Origin: Candidatus Hydrogenedens terephthalaticus JGI OTU-1 | GTDB lineage: Bacteria; Hydrogenedentota; Hydrogenedentia; Hydrogenedentales; Hydrogenedentaceae | Length of the DNA: 33,900 nt | Direction: 5' to 3' | NCBI GenBank assembly: GCA_000493945.1 | Contig: AWNW01000031.1 | Location: forward strand, 1-33,900 | Shown: in pieces, positions 16,121-24,797 of the stretch | Layout: each line of letters opens with the position of its first letter | Position numbering within the stretch: position 1 is the first letter of the stretch | Made by a program: the position numbers and the translations under genes | The notes under the pieces: generated by a model | Told to the model about the DNA's origin: nothing | Seen by the model: the letters and a program-made list of their open reading frames with translations, nothing else | The model's database searches: none

Positions 16121-18508
16121 ATGATATTTACGAAGTCTTTACATAAATTGCTTGTTATTCATTTCCTATTGGTATATAGTTTTGCATGGACGCAATCTCC
16201 AGATACCCTTTCGGAAGAAAATACACAACTTGATTTTGCCAATGGTCTCTATAGCCGTCAGTTTTTCAAAGAAGCCATTGATGAATATAAAAAGTTCATC
16301 GCCCAGTACCCCAATTCCCCTAAAATTGGTGAAGTCTATCTCCGTTTGGGGAAATCTGCTCTCGTAGAGAAACAATATGAAACTGCTATTAGTGCCTTCG
16401 ACCAGGTGATTAGCAAAGTCTCTGACGCCAACCAACGAATGGAAGCCCTACTTCGTAAAGGAGAATGTTTTTATTATCTAAAACGATGGGCAGAATGCGG
16501 TGAGACATTAAAACCCTTGATTGAGGAAACGACACCTCCCGATTATCGTCCCCGTGCTATGTATTTCTACGCCCGTTCCCTTGCACAAACTCAGAACTTT
16601 GAATCCGCAATACCTGTATTACAAAACATAATCAAAGATTTTCCCGAATATCCACTGGCACCCTTCGCAAAATATGTGTTAGGGACTATTTATACCCGCC
16701 TTAATCAATTAGAAAATGCGGTATCTGTCTTATCTGAAGTGGCATCCAACGAAAAGATAGACCCCCAATTGCGTATGGAGTGCAACTTCCGTGTCGCAGA
16801 GATATACTCCCAATTAGGCTGGTATGAGGGAGCCATGAATGCTTATCAAACGCTCAAAACACAGTTCAAAGAAGGTCCCTATAAAGAAAAATCGGATTTC
16901 GGATACTTATGGACACTCTATCAGGCAAAAAAATTTGCAGAAGCGATAAATGAAGGAAAAACTTTTCTTCAGAATTATCCTCAATCGCAAAAGAAGCCTT
17001 TTGCGATGTATATCCTTGCCAACTCATTGCTGGAACAAAACCTGCTGGATGAAGCCCTGTCTTTCTATAATTCCTTACACCAACAATACGCCGATACTTC
17101 CTACGCAACCGAAGCACTATACAAAATGGCATGGATACACTTTTTAAAGAATGACCCTACTACCGCAAAAACGATTGTAACAGAATTTCTGGACAAAGCC
17201 GTTGAATCTCCATTACGAGCAGATGCTTACTTTTTGTTGGGTTCAATATATATAGCCGAAGGGAATTATGAAGATGCAATGGAAGAGTTCCAATTGGTAT
17301 ATGAAAAATATCCAACCTCTAAATTTGCACCTGAAGCATTATATAAATCGGCAGAATGTGCAGAATTGTTGGGCATTACCAAACCCGCAATTCAATTATA
17401 CAATCGTTTCATACAGACCTATCCCCAGCATACATTAATTGTTTCTGCTTATCTGCGTTATGGAGATTTGCAAGGTAAAGATGGAAATTGGGAAGAGGCA
17501 CTGAAAACATATCTCAAAGCGAAAGAAATTTCAGAAAATAATCCCCTACAAGAGCAGGTATTTATACGACTGGCTAACTGTTATGAACAATTGCATAAAG
17601 GAGAAGAAGCCTTTCAAATCTATCAAGATTTTATTGCCAAGTTTCCACAATCCCAATACGCCCCGAATATGAAATTGAAATTGGGAACTTATTTTTTAAA
17701 AGAAAAGAAAGACTCTATTAAATCCATAGATTCCTTGCAAAGTTTATTATCGCAGAATCCTGCTCCAACAATTGCAGGGCAAGCCTGGCTGGCAATTAGC
17801 ATTGCTTATTATGAAGTGAAAGACTACGAAAAATCTGCAGAAGCACTATTTAAAACCATTTCGGATTATCCACAGGTAACAGTAGGAGAAGAACAATTTG
17901 CGTGGTTAGCCCAGTATTATCTGGATGCTCAAAAATGGGACCTGGCTCGTCAGGTATTAAAACGAATGCAAGAGGTATTAAAAGATTATCCTGCTCCTCA
18001 AAGATTGCAGTTCCGTTATGCAGAATGTATCCATAATTTAGGGAAGTTAGATGAAGCCATAAAAGAATACCAAAAGGTTGTAGATATGGCGCCCTCTTCC
18101 ACATCCGCCACAGAATCCTTATATCGCATAGCCCAGATATACGAACAAACCAATCAAATATCTCAAGCACTGGAATTTTATGAACGCTGTGCCAACAATG
18201 GAGGAAGTGAAACAAGTGCCCGTGCCCAATTTCGACTTTCAGAAATTTACGAGAACAAGGGTGAGATTGAAAAAGCAGGGAAAAATTACCTGAAAGTTGC
18301 TATTCTTTTCCTTCATCCTGAACTTTCTCCCGAAGCATTATGGCGTTCTGGAAATTGTTATTTAAAAATTAATGAAAAAGAAAATGCCCAAAGAGCGTTT
18401 AAAGAATTATTAGATGATTTTCCTTCGCATCCTCTGGCGGAAAAAGTGAAAGGTATGTTGTCCAGCGAACAAGAAAATACAGCGGCTTTATCAACAGAAC
18501 CGAGGTAG
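16121..18508 (+). CDS. Large exported TPR-repeat protein
   Basis: A 795-residue protein with a signal peptide (about 1-25, ending near AWTQ) and tandem tetratricopeptide-type helical repeats along almost its whole length. Examples are YKKFIAQYPNSPKIGEVYLRLGK, SLLEQNLLDEALSFYNSLHQQY, NYEDAMEEFQLVYEKYP and GKLDEAIKEYQKVVDMAPSS. The spacing and 'yP.s..a..A.y.lg' pattern resemble CpoB/YbgF and BamD-type periplasmic TPRs, which act as scaffolds. CpoB in other bacteria belongs to Tol-Pal operons, so a periplasmic adaptor for the ExbB/ExbD motor is plausible. That is inference, and this protein is much longer than CpoB. AGGA precedes the ATG. Confidence 0.85.
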   Translation: MIFTKSLHKLLVIHFLLVYSFAWTQSPDTLSEENTQLDFANGLYSRQFFKEAIDEYKKFIAQYPNSPKIGEVYLRLGKSALVEKQYETAISAFDQVISKVSDANQRMEALLRKGECFYYLKRWAECGETLKPLIEETTPPDYRPRAMYFYARSLAQTQNFESAIPVLQNIIKDFPEYPLAPFAKYVLGTIYTRLNQLENAVSVLSEVASNEKIDPQLRMECNFRVAEIYSQLGWYEGAMNAYQTLKTQFKEGPYKEKSDFGYLWTLYQAKKFAEAINEGKTFLQNYPQSQKKPFAMYILANSLLEQNLLDEALSFYNSLHQQYADTSYATEALYKMAWIHFLKNDPTTAKTIVTEFLDKAVESPLRADAYFLLGSIYIAEGNYEDAMEEFQLVYEKYPTSKFAPEALYKSAECAELLGITKPAIQLYNRFIQTYPQHTLIVSAYLRYGDLQGKDGNWEEALKTYLKAKEISENNPLQEQVFIRLANCYEQLHKGEEAFQIYQDFIAKFPQSQYAPNMKLKLGTYFLKEKKDSIKSIDSLQSLLSQNPAPTIAGQAWLAISIAYYEVKDYEKSAEALFKTISDYPQVTVGEEQFAWLAQYYLDAQKWDLARQVLKRMQEVLKDYPAPQRLQFRYAECIHNLGKLDEAIKEYQKVVDMAPSSTSATESLYRIAQIYEQTNQISQALEFYERCANNGGSETSARAQFRLSEIYENKGEIEKAGKNYLKVAILFLHPELSPEALWRSGNCYLKINEKENAQRAFKELLDDFPSHPLAEKVKGMLSSEQENTAALSTEPR

Positions 18509-18512
18509 ATTT

Positions 18513-20339
18513 ATGTCCAGGGCGAACTTAACAAATAACCGTTCTTTATCTTCGGGAATCATCGAATTCCTGAGGAGTAAACGCGTTCGCTTCTGGGTTA
18601 GTGTTATTATTAGCATCATTTTATACTTTTCTATCATTTATTCTTCCCAATACATCCCCTTATTTACAACCGGACCTCATCAAATTCCTTTGAACATCCG
18701 CGTCAAGTTGGTTGATGAAAAAATAACCGTTTCCCAACAAATTGAAGAACCTATCAGCACATCTTTATCTACCCGTCCCATTTCATTCCAGAAATTCATT
18801 GATGAAATACTTCCAACTACCGAAATACCCGAACCTCCTCACGATTCATCTTTACAAAAGGAAGAATTAGCCAAACAGGCAGTAACAGAACCCATTGACC
18901 GACCCACAGAACCCTCCACACCGGACGAAGTTATCCAGCAGATAGAAGAACAAATCCTTATGATTGAAAAAGAATCCGAAAAGAACACCGTAGATGTTGC
19001 TCGACGAATATTACCCCCATCCGAAGAAAATATAATGAAACCCGGCGAAACGCCTACTTTCTCACTGGATAACACAATTCTATCCTCACAGGGAACACAA
19101 ATTTCCACTTCGGATATACCGCGTATAATTACTACTTCACCCGCTACAGAACAAACCTCCTCCGAAACTACAGATACAAATCAATCCCCCGTTGTATTCG
19201 TTCCAGAATTAGAACCTATAGAACCACCCATCCCTTTAGAACAAGTTTTAGAACAGGAAATTATTGAACAGCCTATCATTGAAGAAGCCCAAAAGGAAAA
19301 AGAAAATCGTCCGTATGAATTCTGGGATGACCTATTTGAATTACAATTAAAAACCTACTTTGAACAAGATAAAAAGCAGGGATTCTTCCAATTAGTTATC
19401 TCTCCTAAAAAAGATGCAAAAATCACCCCATTGCAAAAACAGGTTGCTTTTATTATTGACAGTTCCGCAAGCATAGGACAACGGAAATTAGACCAAACAA
19501 TAAAGGGTGTCCGTGAGGCATTACAGCAACTTCATAATGAAGACCTTTTTAATATCATTTTATTCCGTGAACGAGCTACCTTTTTTGCAGAAGGATATAT
19601 AAAGGCAACATCAGAAAACAAAAAATCGGCTCAGAAATTTTTGCAACAGATACCTTCAATCGGACAAACCGATGTTTTTAATTCTGTTCGCCAATTAATA
19701 CAAATTCCCACAACCCCCGGATTGCCGAATATCCTTTGGTTATACTCCGATGGAAAACCAACTATTGGACTTCGCGATACCCGTGCGATTATCGCCAACC
19801 TCACATTAGAAAATCAGGGCAAATACGAAATATTTACAACAGGTGGAGGAAACACGGTTGACCGATACCTTCTGGAATTGCTTGCTTATTTAAATCGAGG
19901 ATTTTGTGTAATTCGGAACGATATAGACCAGATTTCCAAAACGATACCGCAAGCATTCCAGAAAATACAAAATCCCATACTCATTGATGTCTCTATGGAC
20001 TTTGGTGCAATACCTCGTGAGGATATATATCCCTTCATTTTCCCCAATTTCTATCAGGGTGTCCCCGTCTCTATCTTTGGGAAGTTTAATCCAGAGACAC
20101 AAAAAAATTTCGTATTCCGTCTCCAAGGAAATGCGGCGGGCAAAAGAAAAGAAATTATTTTCCGCGCCGATTTATCACAATCCAATTCGGGCGATTTTGA
20201 TATTGCACAAAGGTGGGCTTTTCATAAGGCTTTTTATATAATAGGTAGAATTGTCCGTGAGGGCGAAAAACCTGAATTATTACAAATATTAAACGAACTT
20301 AAAGAAAAATATAAAATTAAAACAACTTATACGCCATGA
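18513..20339 (+). CDS. TonB-like membrane-anchored VWA-domain protein
   Basis: A 608-residue protein with three parts. Residues 1-24 are basic and cytoplasmic, followed by one membrane helix (about 25-46). Residues 50-280 form a Pro/Glu/Thr-rich, low-complexity linker. A von Willebrand A domain begins near 311 with a full metal site: D316-S-S-A-S320, T386-D387 and D413-G. After the VWA comes the module typical of inter-alpha-inhibitor-type VWA proteins: VSMDFGAIPREDIYPFIFPN, YQGVPVSIFGKFN, and a final ELKEKYKIKTTYTP. The usual N-terminal VIT domain is absent. Topology and operon position resemble TonB/TolA, but no TonB C-terminal domain is visible. Starts 4 nt after the TPR gene. Confidence 0.8.
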   Translation: MSRANLTNNRSLSSGIIEFLRSKRVRFWVSVIISIILYFSIIYSSQYIPLFTTGPHQIPLNIRVKLVDEKITVSQQIEEPISTSLSTRPISFQKFIDEILPTTEIPEPPHDSSLQKEELAKQAVTEPIDRPTEPSTPDEVIQQIEEQILMIEKESEKNTVDVARRILPPSEENIMKPGETPTFSLDNTILSSQGTQISTSDIPRIITTSPATEQTSSETTDTNQSPVVFVPELEPIEPPIPLEQVLEQEIIEQPIIEEAQKEKENRPYEFWDDLFELQLKTYFEQDKKQGFFQLVISPKKDAKITPLQKQVAFIIDSSASIGQRKLDQTIKGVREALQQLHNEDLFNIILFRERATFFAEGYIKATSENKKSAQKFLQQIPSIGQTDVFNSVRQLIQIPTTPGLPNILWLYSDGKPTIGLRDTRAIIANLTLENQGKYEIFTTGGGNTVDRYLLELLAYLNRGFCVIRNDIDQISKTIPQAFQKIQNPILIDVSMDFGAIPREDIYPFIFPNFYQGVPVSIFGKFNPETQKNFVFRLQGNAAGKRKEIIFRADLSQSNSGDFDIAQRWAFHKAFYIIGRIVREGEKPELLQILNELKEKYKIKTTYTP

Positions 20340-21997
20340 TGATACTCGCAAGCAAATGGATTGAATTTTTTCTCTGTCATTCCGCGGAACAGAAAAGGTT
20401 CCTCAATGACACCTATGGTGATGCCGGGCAAGAACGAATTAAATTAATTATTCAGACCTTGCAAAAATTCATTGATATATTTGGTGATAAACATGTCTTC
20501 ATTACGAGATGTCCCGGCAGAATAAACCTTCGGGGAATGCACATAGACACACACGGTGGATTTTTAAACCTGATGACCATTGAACAAGAACTCGTCTTGA
20601 TAGGACACCCCCGTGATGATGATAAGTTTTGTATATACAATTTAGAATCCAAACACAAACCCTTCCTTTCTTCTTTCCATGCTCTACAAAACGAGTATCC
20701 CCTGGAATCTTCATGGAAAGATATTTGCCATCACGCCCAAAATCGCACTGATACTTCCAGCCATTGGCATCAATATATCATCGGCACTCTTCTTCGTTTC
20801 GCCCAACAAACAAAAAGACCACTTAATACAGGTATTGAAATCGTTGTGGGTGGAGATATTCCCGAAGGTTCTGCATTAAGTTCCTCACATGCTTTATGTA
20901 TTGTCTTACTTCAGGCTCTTATGTATAACAATCATGATAATTTTGAAATAACAACTCAATTGAAAATGGTTCAGGATGCGGAATGGTTTACAGGGGCAAG
21001 AAGTGGACTTAGTGACCAGACCGCAGAGTTGTTAGGGAAAAAGGATACTTTATTAGGCGTTCGTCTTAATCCTGAAACAGCAGAAATATTAGAAATAAAC
21101 TATCATCCCTTTCCGAACGATGTTTCTGTGATTATTGCCAATTCCAGAACACAACGAGACATCAGTTCAACCCACGCCGTTTCATATATTAAAAATCGCT
21201 TCGCCTACTCCGTAGCATTAACGATATTAAAAGAAATCATGAAATTACAAGGAGTAGAAACCGATGCATTAGAAAGTTTCCAGACCCTTGCCGATTTTTC
21301 CCCGGAACGACTTGGAGGAATCCGAAACCTTTATTCACTATTTCGTGCTATTCCTCACGCTTTGCCAGTCAAAACATTACTTGATGATTTTGACATCCCT
21401 GGTATACATGAAACTTTCGAACGATATTATGGACATCTCCCCCAAGAAGAACATCCCAAAGTAGTTCCTATCCGCGGACCTTTAGTTTTTGGTATTTGTG
21501 AATCTATTCGAGCCCGACATTTCTTTGAAGCCATACAACAAGGCGATATATTAATGGCAGGTTACTTAATGACATTGGGGCATAATGGCGACCGTATTCT
21601 CGACACCGCTGGCAATACATTCCATCGGGAAGTAACCGACGACATGTTATTCGTGTATGAAGACCTTCAAATCGCCCCTTATTCACTCATAGGTGATTTT
21701 GGTGCAAGCACTCCTGTTCTTGACAAATTGGTGGACATAGCGAATGAGAACGGAGCTTTGGGTTCTTCCCTCACAGGGGCAGGATTAGGTGGAGTTGTAT
21801 TAAGTCTCTGTAAAAAGAAAGATGTCCCTGCCATCAAAAAGGCATTACAAAACTGGCTTTGCTCTGATGAATATGCACAACTTTTAAATCGCCCATCACC
21901 ACTCTCACCTGAGGAAGCGGAAAAATCTGTGTTTGTCCATAACTCCACTCAAGGGGCAAATGTAATACCTGTTCCGAACCTATCCCTTGTTCACTAA
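20336..21997 (+). CDS. GHMP-family sugar kinase, galactokinase-like
   Basis: A 553-residue cytoplasmic kinase. All three GHMP motifs are present: motif 1 region RCPGRINLRGMHIDTHGG (59-75), phosphate-binding GGDIPEGSALSSSHA (172-186), and C-terminal SSLTGAGLGGVVLSL. The catalytic Asp is D227 in SGLSDQ. Galactokinase usually reads G-E-H-x-D-Y in motif 1; here it is G-M68-H69-I-D71-T72, so two sugar-contact positions differ and the substrate may not be galactose. It is about 160 residues longer than usual GalK. The first ATG overlaps the VWA stop (ATGA). The 3' end overlaps the convergent aminotransferase gene by 18 bp. Confidence 0.85.
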   Translation: MMILASKWIEFFLCHSAEQKRFLNDTYGDAGQERIKLIIQTLQKFIDIFGDKHVFITRCPGRINLRGMHIDTHGGFLNLMTIEQELVLIGHPRDDDKFCIYNLESKHKPFLSSFHALQNEYPLESSWKDICHHAQNRTDTSSHWHQYIIGTLLRFAQQTKRPLNTGIEIVVGGDIPEGSALSSSHALCIVLLQALMYNNHDNFEITTQLKMVQDAEWFTGARSGLSDQTAELLGKKDTLLGVRLNPETAEILEINYHPFPNDVSVIIANSRTQRDISSTHAVSYIKNRFAYSVALTILKEIMKLQGVETDALESFQTLADFSPERLGGIRNLYSLFRAIPHALPVKTLLDDFDIPGIHETFERYYGHLPQEEHPKVVPIRGPLVFGICESIRARHFFEAIQQGDILMAGYLMTLGHNGDRILDTAGNTFHREVTDDMLFVYEDLQIAPYSLIGDFGASTPVLDKLVDIANENGALGSSLTGAGLGGVVLSLCKKKDVPAIKKALQNWLCSDEYAQLLNRPSPLSPEEAEKSVFVHNSTQGANVIPVPNLSLVH

Positions 21998-23093
21998 AAA
22001 GGATTTAATCCCTTCGACAACATACGCGACCTCCTCGCATGTCATTTCTGGATAGATAGGTAGCGCCAATACCTCCCGTGAGGCTTTTTCTGCCTGGGGA
22101 TATTTTTCTCGCGATGAAGCAAACGAACGGAAGCAAGGCTGCTGATGTATCGGAATGGGATAAAACACTGCGGTAGAAATACCTCGTTCCTGAAGAAATT
22201 GCCGTGCTTTATCACGGTCAGGAATACGAATAACATATTGATGATATATAGCATAACTACCTTCCCGTTCCACAGGAAGTTGCAATTCCGAAAGTTCTTT
22301 CAAATGTTCCGTGTAATAACGGGCTATTTCCCGCCGTTTTTCATTCCATTCCCTCAAATAACGGAGTTTTACACTTAATATACCTGCCTGTAATGTATGC
22401 AAATGGCTGTTATATCCAATGCACTCATGCTCATAAGTCTTTTTTGAGCCATGACAACGCAATAACAAAATTCGTTCTGCTATTTGTTTATCATTCGTCG
22501 TAATCAATCCCCCTTCTCCCATGGCTCCCAAATTTTTTGTCGGGTAGAAACTAAAGGCACTCGCATCACCCCAACTTCCTGCATTTTGTTCATACAAACG
22601 AGATCCAATGGCTTGAGCGGAATCCTCAAGAATATAAAGGGAATATCGTTTCGCTAAACTTACAAAAGCCTGCATGTTTGCACATTGACCATATAAATGA
22701 ACGGGAAGTAGAATTTTCGTTCGTTCGGAAATTTTCTGTTCCACTTCTACGGGATTTAAATGGTAGGTATCGTGTTCAATATCTGCAAACACAGGAACCC
22801 CCCCCCGCTAATACAATGCTACTGGCAGTGGCGATAAAAGAAAACGGTGTAGTAATTACCTCATCGCCCGATTGTAAACCTAAAGCCTTTAATGCAATTA
22901 CCAGTGCATCCGTCCCCGAACCTACGCCTATAGCATAAGAACATCGAATAAACGCTTTTACTTCTTCCTCAAACCGAATAAGAACATCACCCCCTCGAAA
23001 TTGCTGCGTTTCCAGAACTTCTTCTATTGCCTTTAAAATCTCTTCTTTGATTTGTTTATATTGAGCCTTTAAATTTAACATCGGGACTTGCAT
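21980..23093 (-). pseudogene. DegT/DnrJ-family sugar aminotransferase, frameshifted (gnnB candidate)
   Basis: A PLP-dependent nucleotide-sugar aminotransferase split into two frames. The first (23093-22776) runs from MQVPMLNLKAQYKQ to SSIVLAGG and then goes out of frame. The second (from about 22792) resumes with MFADIEHDTYHLNP. Between them lies a run of nine G on the coding strand. With eight G the reading becomes AGGVPVFADIE, the sequence expected in this family, giving a normal 370-residue enzyme. The PLP lysine (SFYPTKNLGA, K186 in the restored frame) and LEDSAQAIGS are intact. It may be a sequencing error, phase-variable, or a real loss. It could supply the amino group for UDP-GlcNAc3N. 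Confidence 0.8.
22798..22806 (-). repeat. Homopolymer run of nine G (coding strand) at the frameshift
   Basis: The plus strand has nine C in a row inside the aminotransferase gene. Removing one base restores an unbroken reading frame through the family's conserved AGGVPVFADI stretch. Runs of this kind slip easily during replication and sequencing. Confidence 0.9.
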
Positions 23094-23251
23094 AAAACAA
23101 ACCTATCCTTCTTCTTCCGATAGTATAATTCATAGGAGAGATACTTCATAAAACAAATCATATATGTAGAGCAAATAAATGTTACCTTTCTCCCCTTTTA
23201 TTGCTAAAAACACCTATTAAAATCTTTAATAAATAAAAGGAATAGAGACGA

Positions 23252-24733
23252 TTACATTTTTTGCATACTGTTCAAGAAATCGGCGTTGCTCTTTGTTTTC
23301 TTCAATTTCTCAATCAGCAATTCTGTTGCTTCAATGGTATCCAGCGGACTTAATACACGCAATAATAACCAGATTTTTTCGAGGTCCTCTTTAACGATAA
23401 GTAATTCCTCTTTTCGTGTTCGTGAAAGCATCACATTAATTGCAGGGAATATCCGTTTTTCCATCAGACGACGGTCTAAATGAATTTCCATATTTCCCGT
23501 GCCTTTAAATTCTTCAAAGATAACATCGTCCATACGACTGCCGGTATCAATCAACGCTGTGGAAAGGATCGTTAAACTTCCACCTTCTTCCACCTTTCGT
23601 GCGGCACCGAAAAATCGCTTCGGCTTTTGTAATGCGTTGGCTTCAATACCACCGGATAATACTTTGCCGCTGGATGGCACAAGCACATTATAGGCACGGG
23701 CAAGTCGTGTCATTGAGTCCAATAAAATCACCACATCTTTTTTATGCTCCACAAGCCGTTTGGCTTTGTTCAAAACCATCTCTGCCACCTGAACATGCCT
23801 ATCCGGAGGTTCATCGAAAGTAGAGGCAATAACTTCGGCAGCAACGGAACGCCTCATATCTGTAACTTCTTCGGGTCTTTCGTCAATAAGCAATACAATA
23901 ATGGTAACCTCAGGGTGATTTTTGGTAATACTATTGGCTATTTTCTGCAACAAAACAGTTTTCCCCGTAAATGGTGCAGCAACAATAAGCCCGCGTTGTC
24001 CTTTCCCGATAGGGGAAATAAGGTCCATAATCCGCATGGCTATTTCATCCGGCGTCGTTTCAAGATAGAAGCGTTCATTGGGATGGAGCGGCGTTAAACT
24101 ATCAAAAAGCAATCGCTGATGAGCAATCTCGGGCGGGTCCCCATTTACAGATTCTACCTTCAACAGGGCAAAATATCGTTCCCCTTCTTTCGGTGGGCGA
24201 ACATGTCCACGGATAGTATCCCCTGTCCGCAATCCAAACTTGCGTATCTGGGATGGGGATACATATATATCATCCGGTCCCGGCAGATAAGAAGCATCCG
24301 GAGAACGCAAAAATCCATAATTATCAGGCAATATTTCCAGTGTCCCTTCACCAACAACAGAACCGGAATGCTCAAAACTTTTTTGTAAAATTTTGAAGAT
24401 AAGGTCTTGTTTTTTTAGCGAACCCGGGTCATCAATAGCCAGATTTCCCGCTATTTCACTTAATTGTGGAACGGACATCTTTTTCAAATCTGCAATGGAA
24501 ATTTCAGGTCCGTCCGTCCGAATTTCATCAAATTCCTCTTCTGCCACATCCAGCACAGGGGGTCTTTTGGGTGGATTTTGATGATTGTTTCGATTGCTCC
24601 GATTGTTTCGGACATTTCGATTGGAATTTTGATGAGAGTTTGAACGATGTGAGTAAGTCTTTTTGTTTCCCATGGTTCTAAACTTCCGTTGTTCCTGTTG
24701 TTTGTTGTTTACTGTTGTTCGATAGTCATTCAT
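23252..24733 (-). CDS. rho: Transcription termination factor Rho
   Basis: A 493-residue RNA-dependent ATPase that ends transcription. Residues 1-57 are an added basic Asn/Arg/Gln-rich low-complexity region. The Rho N-terminal helix domain follows (SIADLKKMSVPQLSEIAGN), then the RNA-binding OB fold (EGTLEILPDNYGFLRSPD), then the motor domain with Walker A APFTGKT (K258), LLIDERPEEVTDM, the Walker B stretch VVILLDSMTRLARAYN and SGGIEANALQKPKRFFGAAR. F255 stands where Rho usually has Lys or Arg (E. coli K181). ATG 24733 is chosen because AAGGAA lies 6 nt upstream; an in-frame ATG at 24769 lacks a ribosome site. It lies 64 nt after polA. Confidence 0.94.
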   Translation of the reverse strand: MNDYRTTVNNKQQEQRKFRTMGNKKTYSHRSNSHQNSNRNVRNNRSNRNNHQNPPKRPPVLDVAEEEFDEIRTDGPEISIADLKKMSVPQLSEIAGNLAIDDPGSLKKQDLIFKILQKSFEHSGSVVGEGTLEILPDNYGFLRSPDASYLPGPDDIYVSPSQIRKFGLRTGDTIRGHVRPPKEGERYFALLKVESVNGDPPEIAHQRLLFDSLTPLHPNERFYLETTPDEIAMRIMDLISPIGKGQRGLIVAAPFTGKTVLLQKIANSITKNHPEVTIIVLLIDERPEEVTDMRRSVAAEVIASTFDEPPDRHVQVAEMVLNKAKRLVEHKKDVVILLDSMTRLARAYNVLVPSSGKVLSGGIEANALQKPKRFFGAARKVEEGGSLTILSTALIDTGSRMDDVIFEEFKGTGNMEIHLDRRLMEKRIFPAINVMLSRTRKEELLIVKEDLEKIWLLLRVLSPLDTIEATELLIEKLKKTKSNADFLNSMQKM

Positions 24734-24797
24734 AAAAAATTCCTTATTTTGTAATAGCGAAAGACACATTCGCTATTATTTGCAAATCTTACATATA

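Noticed and set aside
17850..18215. 121-codon minus-strand frame inside the TPR gene
   Set aside because: The repeat-containing protein on the plus strand explains this region; the opposite frame is an echo of its codon bias.
23194..23240. Inverted repeat ccttttatt / aataaaagg after rho as a terminator
   Set aside because: The loop is 29 nt, the arms are AT-rich and no clear T-run follows, so a terminator cannot be supported.
24734..24769. Rho start at the earlier ATG 24769
   Set aside because: No ribosome site precedes it, whereas ATG 24733 has AAGGAA at good spacing.
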